Origin: Caballeronia sp. SEWSISQ10-4 2
GTDB taxonomy: Bacteria; Pseudomonadota; Gammaproteobacteria; Burkholderiales; Burkholderiaceae
Assembly (NCBI RefSeq): GCF_030464885.1
Contig: NZ_JALPRJ010000056.1
Location: 1-57,388, forward strand
Direction of reading: 5' to 3'
DNA length: 57,388 bases
Shown here: piece after piece, positions 25,799 to 33,971 of the stretch
Numbering within the stretch: position 1 is the first letter of the stretch
Layout of the letters: each line of letters starts with the position of its first letter
Made by a program: the position numbers and the translations under genes
The notes under the pieces: generated by a model
Database searches by the model: none
What the model was told of the DNA's origin: nothing
Seen by the model: the letters and a program-made list of their open reading frames with translations, nothing else

Positions 25799-26356
25799 TC
25801 ACAAGGATGAGTTGGCGCGGGCGCGGTGCTCGCGCACTTTTGCCCGATTGCCGCAGCCCGACGCCGAAGAACACCAGCGGCGTTTGCCGGGCCTGGAGGT
25901 ATCCACAAACACCATCCGGCACTCGGGACAGGTCCGGATACGCGAGCGGCGCTCACCCAGAATCAGTTCAACGGCGTCGGCTGCGATTGTCGAAAAAGCG
26001 GCCTTGACAGGGTGTGAGGCCTCAAGCTCGAAGTGCACCCCTTTAATCACTGGGCGCAGAGGCATCTGCACAGACCACCGGTTGATGGTCTTGACGTCCC
26101 CAATTGCTGCTGCGGTCTCGTCGATAGCGGTGAGCGCAAGCCGGTAGATCGCATCGCGAAGCTCGCGGGCGTCGGCAAGATTCGCGAGCGTGGCTCGTTT
26201 ACGAAAAGGACAAACCAGGCGCGCGGCATCAAGCCATCGATCAAGATCGCCAGACGTGACAAGATGCTCCACCGGCTCGGCGCGGCGATTGCCGAGCGTG
26301 TCCACGAAATCCAGGCAGAGACTGCCACTAATAAACTCGAAGTTCGCTCTACTCAT
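25799..26356 (-). CDS. CGNR zinc-finger (ABATE-domain) transcriptional regulator
   Basis: A 185-residue stress/ligand-sensing regulator. The N-terminal ABATE-type domain starts FEFISGSLCLDFVDTLGNRR. The C-terminal CGNR zinc finger TCPECRMVFVDTSR ... RRWCSSASGCGNRAKVREHR offers the Cys ligands. Such proteins usually control an adjacent catabolic gene, here the cyclase. A perfect ATGTAACC-N9-GGTTACAT palindrome overlaps its start codon, which strongly suggests autoregulation. Confidence 0.88.
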   Translation of the reverse strand: MSRANFEFISGSLCLDFVDTLGNRRAEPVEHLVTSGDLDRWLDAARLVCPFRKRATLANLADARELRDAIYRLALTAIDETAAAIGDVKTINRWSVQMPLRPVIKGVHFELEASHPVKAAFSTIAADAVELILGERRSRIRTCPECRMVFVDTSRPGKRRWCSSASGCGNRAKVREHRARANSSL

Positions 26357-26379
26357 GTAACCATAATAACAGGTTACAT
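26355..26379 (-). promoter_or_regulatory. Palindromic operator overlapping the CGNR start codon
   Basis: ATGTAACC (26355-26362) and GGTTACAT (26372-26379) are perfect inverted arms around a 9-base A+T-rich centre. The ATG of the CGNR gene lies inside the left arm, so a bound protein would block transcription or early elongation. If the start is right there is little room for a ribosome site and the transcript may be leaderless. Confidence 0.6.
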
Positions 26380-26580
26380 AGAGGCGTCAAACTTTGGGTG
26401 ATCTGGCACATGCGCCGTCGCTCTCAGTCTTCTAAGCCCAGAATAACCATCCGAGCGTGATAGAAGCACGCGAACTGAACAAACATGGATCTTCGCGTCG
26501 CGCCAGTCAAGCAGGCTGCCGTCGATCCAGATCTTGCCGTCCCGGTTGTCAATTGCTGCTACCGCCGGTTTGTCGCTCAT
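26374..26580 (-). pseudogene. N-terminal stub of a class IV (branched-chain) aminotransferase
   Basis: ATG 26580 overlaps the hydrolase stop (ATGA), showing it was once translationally coupled. The first ~33 residues contain RDGKIWIDGSLLDWRDAKIH, the characteristic beginning of branched-chain aminotransferases. Immediately afterwards the frame turns to unrelated sequence and stops at 26374, whereas a complete enzyme is about 300 residues. The rest of the gene has been deleted, with the CGNR operon now following. Confidence 0.65.
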
Positions 26581-27785
26581 GGATTCCACCACGTCGGTTC
26601 GCCACTGCCTTCAAGGTATTCGCCACCCTTGGTGATGAAGGTTCGTTGTTCGTGGTCTGCTTTGAACTTTCCCGACATTGCGGCGCCAAGCCAGTCGAGC
26701 GAGGCATTGATCCATTCGTCAGATTGCGGTCCAATCGGGTGGAATTCATGCTGATAAATCCAGAGTTCTTTCGGACCCCGCAAGCGGTTGTAAACGTCAA
26801 TGGTCGAATCGATAGTGGTGAGCTCGTCGTTTTCGCCAGTCACGATCAGGTACGGCACAGTGACCTTTGGTGCGATGTCGTCCAACAACATCCGCTTGGA
26901 CAGGTCCTGAATAGCTGATGGGTCGCTGATGCCTGTCATGAACATCAGACCGGCCATGAAGCTCGGCTGCGCCTGATTCAGAAGCACGAACTTGTCGCCG
27001 AGATTGGACATATTTGCTGCGATAGCTCTGATTCGTGGTTCGACGGCAGCCGCACGCGTGGCCCACCATGAGCCCATGCTCGATCCCATGATGACGATGC
27101 GCGACGGGTCGATGGCCGGATGGCTCGAGAGCCAGTCAATTACGGTGCTGATCGCGCGGTCGTAGTTATCGAGCGTCATCTTCAGACCTTTGGTCAGGCT
27201 TTCGCCCTGACCGGGACCGTCAAGCGCAAAACCGGCCCAGCCACGTGGCACGATGCGTTGCTCGATCACCTTGTGCCAGTCTTCCTTGAACATGTCCATA
27301 CCTGGCAGCATGATCACGCACGGCACACCTTTGGCGCCGGCCGGTGTTTCCAGGATACCGTGCAGCTCCTTGCCTTCGAACGACAGAATGACACGCTCGA
27401 TGGGCTGCGTCGCCAGCTCGATGACTTTCTCAAACGACTGCACCACCTTGTTCAGATAACGCGCGCGTCGCGGGTCATCTGCGAGCACCGAATAATGCGT
27501 GCGGGCGTAGAGCAGGGCGGAGCGCTCATACATGCGCTTTGCAGTCGCAGCGAATCCTCGTTGTTCCCAATGACGGGCTCGTTGCTCGATTTCTTTCGCC
27601 GCGGCACTCCAGCAGGCGGGCAGCATCGACCCGGCTTTGACCGGACCGAAGACGCGCTTGATATCCGTTGAGTCGTATCCGATCTGCTCAAAAAGTGCCC
27701 CTGCGTCCGGGTGCAGCACGTCGAGACCTCCTACCGACAGAAATGCATCCAGCACCCATCGTTGGCCTTTGCGCATCGAATCCAT
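26577..27785 (-). CDS. Alpha/beta hydrolase (2,6-dihydropseudooxynicotine hydrolase/FrsA-like)
   Basis: A 402-residue hydrolase with a long N-terminal helical cap (~1-135) and an alpha/beta-hydrolase core. The nucleophile motif is VIMGSSMGSWW with Ser236. The candidate acid is Asp320 (TGENDELT) and the candidate base His346 or His349 (YQHEFHPIG). Oxyanion-type sequence PGMDMFKEDW and DGPGQGES match the group that includes C-C bond hydrolases of nicotine degradation and other esterases. GGAGAG precedes the ATG. A GTGATCAC site lies 51 bases upstream, and the gene is divergent from the ABC transporter operon. The substrate is unknown; a C-C or amide cleavage in the same pathway is inferred. Confidence 0.85.
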   Translation of the reverse strand: MDSMRKGQRWVLDAFLSVGGLDVLHPDAGALFEQIGYDSTDIKRVFGPVKAGSMLPACWSAAAKEIEQRARHWEQRGFAATAKRMYERSALLYARTHYSVLADDPRRARYLNKVVQSFEKVIELATQPIERVILSFEGKELHGILETPAGAKGVPCVIMLPGMDMFKEDWHKVIEQRIVPRGWAGFALDGPGQGESLTKGLKMTLDNYDRAISTVIDWLSSHPAIDPSRIVIMGSSMGSWWATRAAAVEPRIRAIAANMSNLGDKFVLLNQAQPSFMAGLMFMTGISDPSAIQDLSKRMLLDDIAPKVTVPYLIVTGENDELTTIDSTIDVYNRLRGPKELWIYQHEFHPIGPQSDEWINASLDWLGAAMSGKFKADHEQRTFITKGGEYLEGSGEPTWWNP

Positions 27786-27835
27786 GATTGTTCTCTCCTG
27801 TTGGCCATTGTCTATCTAACATACATCCGTAATAT

Positions 27836-27843
27836 GTGATCAC
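27836..27843. promoter_or_regulatory. GntR-type operator site A (hydrolase promoter)
   Basis: TGTGATCAC, the core of the palindrome found five more times in the window, 51 bases upstream of the hydrolase start. The outer bases are less symmetric here than at the other sites. Confidence 0.5.
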
Positions 27844-27954
27844 GCAAGCTAAAAATAAATAGCACGTTAAGGCCAAAATTCCGACACTGATATCCGTGTA
27901 GTGACCGTTGTATAACGATTTACACCAATCGGGGGTAAACGATTATTGCGATCC

Positions 27955-27962
27955 GTGATCAC
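27955..27962. promoter_or_regulatory. GntR-type operator site B (ABC transporter promoter)
   Basis: GTGATCACAAAAA with palindromic core 27955-27962, 61 bases before the substrate-binding-protein start and 119 bases from site A. The right half matches the consensus (ATCACAAA) and the left half is degenerate. Confidence 0.55.
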
Positions 27963-28023
27963 AAAAATGACATTAGACGCAACTTGCAACACAACGATCT
28001 CGCTGAAATCTCCGGAGAACTTC

Positions 28024-29265
28024 ATGCTGTCGCGAAAAGTTTTAACTCTGCTTCTTGCTGGACTTGGAGGCGCAGCCAGCGCGTTGGCACACGCTGCTGA
28101 CCCGGCTCCGATCAAGGTCGGATTAATGACCGTCAAAACCGGCGTGGCCGCAGGCATCGGCGCCCAGATGCAGGATGGGTTCGAGTATCTGCTGAAAGAG
28201 CGGGGCGGAAAACTGGCCGGGCGTCCGGTTCACTTGATTGTTGTCGACACCGCGGCATCCCCGGTCACGGCGAAGGCCAAATTTCTGCAGCTAACCGAAC
28301 GTGATCACGTGGACGTGGTGGTCGGACCGCTTGCAACCTTCGAAGCCATCGCGATTCGCGACGATGTTGCCCGCGCAGGCGTCCCGCTCATCCTGAGCTC
28401 TGCTGCAGCGGAAGATCTGACCCAGCGAAAAGCTGACCCGTGGATGGTCCGCAGTTCCAGTTCTTCCGCGCAGGCGTCCCAGCCTTTCGGCGTCTATGCG
28501 GCTCGCACATTGAAATACAAACGTATTGCAGTCGTGGCGGAGGATCTCTCGTTCTCGCACGAGACGGTGGCGGGGTTTCAGCGCACCTTCGAAGAGGCCG
28601 GCGGCAAGGTGGTCCAGAAACTCTGGCCACCATTCAATTCAACCGATTTCGCCACCGTCATTGCCCAGATCAAGCCGGACGTCGATGCGGTGTTCATCAA
28701 CTTCTCCGGTGCCAACGCGACACGATTCCTGAAGCAGTATTCCGATTACGGCCTCAAGCAAAAGATTCCACTCATCGCGGGCATGAACACGGTGGACGAA
28801 TCGCTGCTCGACAAGATGGGCGACGAGGCGGTCGGAATCGTGTCGGCGGGGTGGTATAGCGCGGCGATTGATACTGGAGTCAACGTACGGTATGTGAGTG
28901 GGTTCCATCACGCGTATGGCAGCACACCGGGCTTTTACGCGACCGGTGGATACAGCGCAGGCCTCATCCTGGAGCAAGCGCTCAAGGCAACGTCAGGCAC
29001 TGTTCCGAGCGGAAAGGAACTGGCTGCCGCGCTGCACGCCGTGAAGATCGACACATCGCCCCGCGGTCCGTTGACGCTCGATAGTTACGGCAATCCAATT
29101 GTCAGCGTGTACATCCGCAAGGTGACTCGCGTCGATGGAAAGCTCGTCAACACTGTGCTGCAGAGCTACCCCGATGTGAGTCAATTCTGGACATACGACC
29201 CGAGGGCATTCCTGTCAAATCCCGTCTATTCGCGCGACTTTCCAGTGTCGCGCAATCTCGAATAA
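28024..29265 (+). CDS. ABC transporter periplasmic substrate-binding protein (branched-chain amino-acid type)
   Basis: A 413-residue type-I periplasmic binding protein. The signal peptide MLSRKVLTLLLAGLGG ends in AHAA, and the mature protein begins DPAPIKVGLMTVKTG. The fold is the LivJ/K-like two-lobed receptor (ADPWMVRSSSSSAQ, KRIAVVAEDLSFSHE). ATG 28024 is chosen because GGAG lies 7 bases upstream and it gives a clean signal peptide. It is the first gene of a five-gene transporter operon. The HAAT family carries aromatic and amide compounds as well as amino acids; within this regulon the ligand is probably the unknown growth substrate. Confidence 0.92.
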   Translation: MLSRKVLTLLLAGLGGAASALAHAADPAPIKVGLMTVKTGVAAGIGAQMQDGFEYLLKERGGKLAGRPVHLIVVDTAASPVTAKAKFLQLTERDHVDVVVGPLATFEAIAIRDDVARAGVPLILSSAAAEDLTQRKADPWMVRSSSSSAQASQPFGVYAARTLKYKRIAVVAEDLSFSHETVAGFQRTFEEAGGKVVQKLWPPFNSTDFATVIAQIKPDVDAVFINFSGANATRFLKQYSDYGLKQKIPLIAGMNTVDESLLDKMGDEAVGIVSAGWYSAAIDTGVNVRYVSGFHHAYGSTPGFYATGGYSAGLILEQALKATSGTVPSGKELAAALHAVKIDTSPRGPLTLDSYGNPIVSVYIRKVTRVDGKLVNTVLQSYPDVSQFWTYDPRAFLSNPVYSRDFPVSRNLE

Positions 29266-29286
29266 CGGCCGCTCCAGGAGCTCCTC

Positions 29287-30147
29287 ATGTCCCTCTTCGT
29301 CACACAGACGCTGAACGGGTTGACCTTTGCTGCGCTGTTGTTCCTGATGGCGTCCGGTTTCACTCTGATTTTCGGGTTAATGCGCATTCCTAACATGGCA
29401 CATGGCGGACTTTTCATGCTCGGCGCCTATCTGGCTGTGACGTTGTTGTCGTACGGGTTGCCTTTCGCTGCGGCTGCCATTATTGCCGGCCTGCTCGTCG
29501 GCGTGGTCGGTGTTTTTATCGAGCGTACCGTGCTCATGAGGATCGCTGGCAACGAGCTGGCTCAGGTGCTCGCGACACTCGGAATCGCATTCGTCATTTC
29601 CGATGGCTGTCGTGCGGTTTGGGGCGGAATGCCGCTGGAAGTGGCATCTCCAGCAGGGTTGTCAGGTGTGGTTCGCGTAGGCAATTGGGTATTCCCGTTG
29701 TATCGCGTAGCGGTGATGGCGCTCGCCGTGGTGATTGCTATCGGGCTGGATCTTTCGCTGAGTCGCACGGTCCTGGGTGCGCGGGTGCGTGCGGCCGTGG
29801 AAGACAGGTTGATGGCTCGCGCGTCCGGAATCCGTGTGGACCGGCTGTTTGCTACGACGTTCTTTGCCGGCGCCGCGCTGGTGGGATTTGCAGGTGTCAT
29901 TGGCGCGCCGATCATGTCGGTTTACCCCGGGCTAGATATGGACGTGTTGCCGTTGGTATTGATTGTCGTCGTGCTGGGCGGCACCGGCAGCATTGGCGGT
30001 GCGCTGCTCGGTAGCGTAGTGACGGGTTTGGTCTTCAGTCTCGGCCAAACCTGGTTTCCCGAACTGTCGTACGTCCTGCTTTTTGCGCCAATGATCTTTG
30101 TTCTCGCGCTTCGGCCACAAGGCTTGTTTGGAGGGGCGACATCATGA
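29287..30147 (+). CDS. ABC transporter permease (LivH type)
   Basis: A 286-residue inner-membrane permease with about eight hydrophobic segments, starting FVTQTLNGLTFAALLFLMAS. It carries the LivH coupling region (VRAAVEDRLMARASGIRVDR) and the Gly-rich VVVLGGTGSIGGALLGSVVT. Ribosome site AGGAG; 21 bases after the binding-protein gene and overlapping the next permease by 4 bases (ATGA). It forms the channel with the LivM-type partner. Confidence 0.92.
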   Translation: MSLFVTQTLNGLTFAALLFLMASGFTLIFGLMRIPNMAHGGLFMLGAYLAVTLLSYGLPFAAAAIIAGLLVGVVGVFIERTVLMRIAGNELAQVLATLGIAFVISDGCRAVWGGMPLEVASPAGLSGVVRVGNWVFPLYRVAVMALAVVIAIGLDLSLSRTVLGARVRAAVEDRLMARASGIRVDRLFATTFFAGAALVGFAGVIGAPIMSVYPGLDMDVLPLVLIVVVLGGTGSIGGALLGSVVTGLVFSLGQTWFPELSYVLLFAPMIFVLALRPQGLFGGATS

Positions 30148-31073
30148 AACGAAGCGTGTTTCCAAGTTTGATGGTGGTGTTGCTATTGCTCGTGCCGTTC
30201 ATGGTTAGTTCACCGTTTTACCTTGATTTGCTCGTGCAAATCATGGTTGCCAGCCTGATTGCAAGCAGTCTGAACCTGCTATTGGGCATCGGAGGGCTGT
30301 TCTCGTTCGCGCAGACCGCGCTCGCCGGTAGCGTGAGTTACGCAGTCGCGCTGGGATGCATTACATACGGTGTGTCCCCCTGGCTGGCAGCGATGGGGGC
30401 CATCGGAATCGGGCTCGTGATATCGCTGGCTATCGGTGCACTTGCGCTGCGCACGACGGGTCTGAACATCGGAATGATTACACTGGCGCTCGCTCAGGTT
30501 CTGTGGGGGCTGGCGCTGCATTGGGGATCGGTCACCGGTGGGGAAAATGGGATCAGCGGGATCCCCCGTCCATCGCTGCCTTTGTGGTCCACGGCGGATC
30601 CCGTCATCTGGTACGAGTACGTGACGGTGATCTTCATCCTGATCGTTGTTGCTTTACGCCGCTTTATCGCCTCGCCGCTCGGCGTGTGCCTGGGCGCAGT
30701 TCGCTCGCAGCCAAAACGCATGTCTGCACTGGGTTACAACATCTGGCTGATTCGCATGTCTGCATTTGCGATCGCCGGCCTGGTCGCCTCGCTGGCCGGC
30801 GTGCTGTTCGTGTTTCACCAGCAGTTCATCAGCCCGCACGCGCTCGCTTTGGGGGAGACAGCAGAGACTCTTCTGATGGTCATTGTGGGCGGCCCCGCGA
30901 CGCTTCTCGGGCCGATTGTTGGCGCGGTAATCGTTGTCGTGTTTCGGGTGATCGTCAGCAGCTACTTCGATTATTGGCCGATGCTGCTCGGTGCGCTGTT
31001 CGTTGCAGTAGTCGTATTTCTGCCGGAGGGCGTGGTGCCAGGAGTGTCAAGGGTGCTAAGGAGGCCGCGATGA
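30144..31073 (+). CDS. ABC transporter permease (LivM type)
   Basis: A 309-residue polytopic permease: QIMVASLIASSLNLLLGIGG near the N-terminus, the cytoplasmic coupling stretch VRSQPKRMSALGYNIWLIR, and the family's VGGPATLLGPIVGAVIVVV. It overlaps the genes on both sides by ATGA junctions, so synthesis of the whole transporter is coupled. The import substrate is unknown. Confidence 0.92.
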   Translation: MKRSVFPSLMVVLLLLVPFMVSSPFYLDLLVQIMVASLIASSLNLLLGIGGLFSFAQTALAGSVSYAVALGCITYGVSPWLAAMGAIGIGLVISLAIGALALRTTGLNIGMITLALAQVLWGLALHWGSVTGGENGISGIPRPSLPLWSTADPVIWYEYVTVIFILIVVALRRFIASPLGVCLGAVRSQPKRMSALGYNIWLIRMSAFAIAGLVASLAGVLFVFHQQFISPHALALGETAETLLMVIVGGPATLLGPIVGAVIVVVFRVIVSSYFDYWPMLLGALFVAVVVFLPEGVVPGVSRVLRRPR

Positions 31074-31876
31074 GCGACATGGCCTTTTCTTCCAGCGCTT
31101 GCGCAACCCACTCGAACAGCGTCTTGGACACAGATGCACAACCTGTGGTGCTTAGAGCAAGCGGTCTGGGTATCCAGTTCGGAGGTCTCAAGGTCGTCGA
31201 TAACGTGGACCTCTCTATTGCTGCAGGCGAGCGTCGTCTGCTGTTAGGTCCGAACGGCGCCGGCAAAACGACACTGTTCAACCTGATAGCCGGCGATCTG
31301 CGTGCGACGGCTGGCACCGTGACGCTTTTTGGTCAGGACGTGACGGCGGAATCGACGGCGAGCAGAGCGCGTCGGGGTGTGGCGCGCACCTATCAAATCA
31401 TCACGCTGTTTCGTGAGACCACGTTGCTGCGTAACGTGCAACTCGCGCTGATGGCGGGGACCAGGCGACGTTGGAATCCATGGGCGTCGTTTGATGGGCC
31501 GGGGTCTGATCGCCGTGCACGCGACGTACTTGAGCAGGTCGAACTCGACACCAAGGTCCATTCCATCGTCGCCAACTGCTCTTACGGAGAAATGCGCAGG
31601 CTCGAGATCGCGCTTGCGCTGGCGCAGTCGCCACGGATTGTGCTGCTTGATGAACCTTTGGCGGGCTTGTCCGGGCCTGAGCGCAGGAGGGTTGGCGCGT
31701 TGCTGAGCGCGCTGCCTCGCGACCTGACGATTCTGATGATTGAACACGACATGGATATTGCGCTCGCGTACGCCGAGACGATTACCGTGCTTCAGGGCGG
31801 GCGGGTAGTGGTGGACGCAGACAAACAGACCGTTCTTGATGACCCCCGCACACGGGAGATTTACCTTGGCCACTAA
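31070..31876 (+). CDS. ABC transporter ATP-binding protein (LivG type)
   Basis: A 268-residue ATPase starting at ATG 31070, overlapping the permease stop. Walker A is GPNGAGKTTL, Walker B is RIVLLDEPLAGLSG, and the LivG-type signature SYGEMRRLEIALALA replaces LSGGQ. The switch His lies in MIEHDMDIALA. The ~23-residue N-terminal extension before VLRASGLGIQFGG is longer than usual. It pairs with the next gene to power the transporter. Confidence 0.92.
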   Translation: MSDMAFSSSACATHSNSVLDTDAQPVVLRASGLGIQFGGLKVVDNVDLSIAAGERRLLLGPNGAGKTTLFNLIAGDLRATAGTVTLFGQDVTAESTASRARRGVARTYQIITLFRETTLLRNVQLALMAGTRRRWNPWASFDGPGSDRRARDVLEQVELDTKVHSIVANCSYGEMRRLEIALALAQSPRIVLLDEPLAGLSGPERRRVGALLSALPRDLTILMIEHDMDIALAYAETITVLQGGRVVVDADKQTVLDDPRTREIYLGH

Positions 31877-32612
31877 CTACACGCTCGCGCTCGAGCTGGT
31901 GGGCGTCACTGCCGGCTACGATCGCAGCGAGATCTTGCGAGACGTGTCACTTTCAGTGCGCAGCTCGAGCGTACTCGGCCTGCTCGGTCGCAACGGCGCT
32001 GGCAAGACTACGTGCATCCGCGCGATCGCCGGGATGATCCGGCTGTCTCGTGGCGACATCCGTATCTTCGGAGAATCGGTAGCGGCATTGCCCGTGGAGG
32101 AAGTCATTCGCCGGGGAATCGCCGTGGTGCCTCAAGGCCGACGCATTTTCTCGTTGCTGACGGTAAAGGAGAACCTCGCTGTGGTGCAACCCGCGTGTCC
32201 TCCGTATGCGGGCCAGCAATGGTCACTCGCGCGCGTCGTCGATCTGTTTCCCCGCCTGGGAGAGCGCCTTGGGCAACGGGCCGGCACCTTGTCGGGCGGC
32301 GAGCAGCAGATGCTCGCGATAGGACGGGCGCTAATGGCCAGCCCGCGCGTGCTGTTGATGGACGAACCGTCCGAGGGGCTTTCCCCACAGATGATTGCTG
32401 AAGTCGCCCGGATCATTGGGCAACTTCGAGACAACGGTCTGTCGATTCTATTAGTTGAGCAGAATAGCCGGCTTGCGCTTTCGGTTGCCGACAACGTCGC
32501 GCTCCTGTCGAACGGCGAAGTGGTCTTTGCAGGGACGGCGGTCCAACTGACGGATGACCCGCACCTGATGGAGGCATATCTGGGCCTGCATGCGGCTGCA
32601 AGCGGCACCTGA
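31866..32612 (+). CDS. ABC transporter ATP-binding protein (LivF type)
   Basis: A 248-residue ATPase: Walker A GRNGAGKTTCI, signature TLSGGEQQMLAIGRAL, Walker B RVLLMDEPSEGLSPQ and switch His-equivalent region ILLVEQNSRLAL, all LivF-like. I chose TTG 31866, which overlaps the LivG stop and has GGGAG 7 bases upstream; ATG 31839 is an alternative that adds nine residues. Last of the transporter genes; a porin follows 90 bases on. Confidence 0.92.
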   Translation: MATNYTLALELVGVTAGYDRSEILRDVSLSVRSSSVLGLLGRNGAGKTTCIRAIAGMIRLSRGDIRIFGESVAALPVEEVIRRGIAVVPQGRRIFSLLTVKENLAVVQPACPPYAGQQWSLARVVDLFPRLGERLGQRAGTLSGGEQQMLAIGRALMASPRVLLMDEPSEGLSPQMIAEVARIIGQLRDNGLSILLVEQNSRLALSVADNVALLSNGEVVFAGTAVQLTDDPHLMEAYLGLHAAASGT

Positions 32613-32702
32613 AGAAGAAATCATAAGAAGTGAATGACCCGTGTAGAGGCCCGTCGATGCGTGGTCTCGGACCCGATTACCCCACGTTTGGAGAATGCGG
32701 AA

Positions 32703-33908
32703 ATGGCATCAAGATCTTTACGTCGTCGTGTCGAACAGAACGCCCGCGGAATCGCTCGTCGAGCGACGTTTTCTGCGGGGCTGGTTGGCCTGACATGTGC
32801 ATTTATCGGCACAGCACATGCTCAGACGAGCGTGACGCTGTACGGCGTCATGGACGTTGGCCTGAACTATCGAACAGCTGCCGGCGCTAGCGACGGTAAG
32901 GCCGCAAGCGCGCTCTCGCTGGCCTCGGGGAACGAGCTGACGAGTCGATGGGGTCTGTTGGGATCTGAAGATATTGGCGACGGAATGAAAATTACGTTCA
33001 AGCTGGAGAGCGGTTTCAGTCCGACGACCGGTGGCGGGAACTTCGGGGTGCCCTTCCCGAACGATACGAACGCGCTATTCGACCGCGGCGCGGTGATCGG
33101 CGTGACCTCAGCGTGGGGCAAGGTGTTGTTAGGCCGGAACTGGTCGCCGTTTTTTGACGGAATCTCGGCTGGCGATGTCACCGGATTTATGAACTTCGGT
33201 TCTCTGGCAAATTCAGTATTCCAAAATTCATCGAACATCAATCCGAAGCTCGGGCTCGCTGGAATTGTATCGGGAGCGAATAGCCCTACAAACGGGGGGC
33301 TCCTCTATACGTGGGTCAATAACTCGGTCAAGTACATGCTGCCCGACAATACCTACGGCTTTAGCGGCGGCGCACTGTATTCATTCGGTGGTACTGCGGG
33401 CAGCTTCTCGAACAAGGCAACGCGCTCGGCAAACTTGAACTGGACCAATGGCTCGCTTGGCTTCAGTTCTGGCTATTTCGATGCAAATGACCCAACAGGA
33501 GCCACCAGTGAACCCTGGTTGAGAGCTTATTCTCTTGGCGTGTCCTACATCATTGGACCAGTCAAGACTGGTTTCGACTTCGCCAAGTACCGCAATCCGA
33601 CTACGGGGGCCAACCAGAACTACTATTACCTGGGAACGGCCTGGCAGATTACGCCGTCCTGGCGCATGACCGCCGACTGGATGCATCTTCAGGACTTGCA
33701 GACCAGCGCCGCCGGGGCGGATCTTTACAAAGCCGGTGTGCAATATTTCTTGTCGAAGCGCACAACACTTTATACAGATGTCGCCTATTCGAAAAATAAA
33801 GCGAAAGGCATGCTCGGGGCGGGCAGCGATACCAGCGTTCTGACAAGTCCCGCGACAATCGGGCACAACCAACTCGCCATTGGCGCAGGCATAAGAACAT
33901 TGTTCTAG
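32703..33908 (+). CDS. Outer-membrane porin of the transporter operon
   Basis: A 401-residue Burkholderia-type trimeric porin. The signal peptide ends GTAHAQ, followed by TSVTLYGVMDVGLNY, and the protein ends LAIGAGIRTLF with C-terminal Phe. ATG 32703 has GGAG 9 bases upstream; an earlier in-frame start at 32634 lacks one. The position right after the ABC transporter suggests it brings the same substrate across the outer membrane. It differs clearly from the porin at 6.9 kb. Confidence 0.92.
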   Translation: MASRSLRRRVEQNARGIARRATFSAGLVGLTCAFIGTAHAQTSVTLYGVMDVGLNYRTAAGASDGKAASALSLASGNELTSRWGLLGSEDIGDGMKITFKLESGFSPTTGGGNFGVPFPNDTNALFDRGAVIGVTSAWGKVLLGRNWSPFFDGISAGDVTGFMNFGSLANSVFQNSSNINPKLGLAGIVSGANSPTNGGLLYTWVNNSVKYMLPDNTYGFSGGALYSFGGTAGSFSNKATRSANLNWTNGSLGFSSGYFDANDPTGATSEPWLRAYSLGVSYIIGPVKTGFDFAKYRNPTTGANQNYYYLGTAWQITPSWRMTADWMHLQDLQTSAAGADLYKAGVQYFLSKRTTLYTDVAYSKNKAKGMLGAGSDTSVLTSPATIGHNQLAIGAGIRTLF

Positions 33909-33920
33909 TCCGCTGGAGGC

Positions 33921-33939
33921 AGGCGTATCACACGCCTGT
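33921..33939 (+). terminator. Possible weak terminator after the porin
   Basis: CAGGCGT (33921-33927), loop of five, ACGCCTG (33933-33939), followed by a pyrimidine-rich TCTTCCTGTTCC rather than a clean T run. It lies 13 bases after the porin stop. Confidence 0.4.
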
Positions 33940-33971
33940 CTTCCTGTTCCTCAAGACTTCTTTGGCACGTG

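Noticed and set aside
28300..28307. Another GTGATCAC match
   Set aside because: It lies inside the substrate-binding-protein coding sequence, without the AAA/TTT flanks of the regulatory sites.
30356..31069. N-terminal extension of the LivG frame by 238 codons
   Set aside because: It overlaps the LivM gene completely in another frame; the ATG at 31070 matches the family start.
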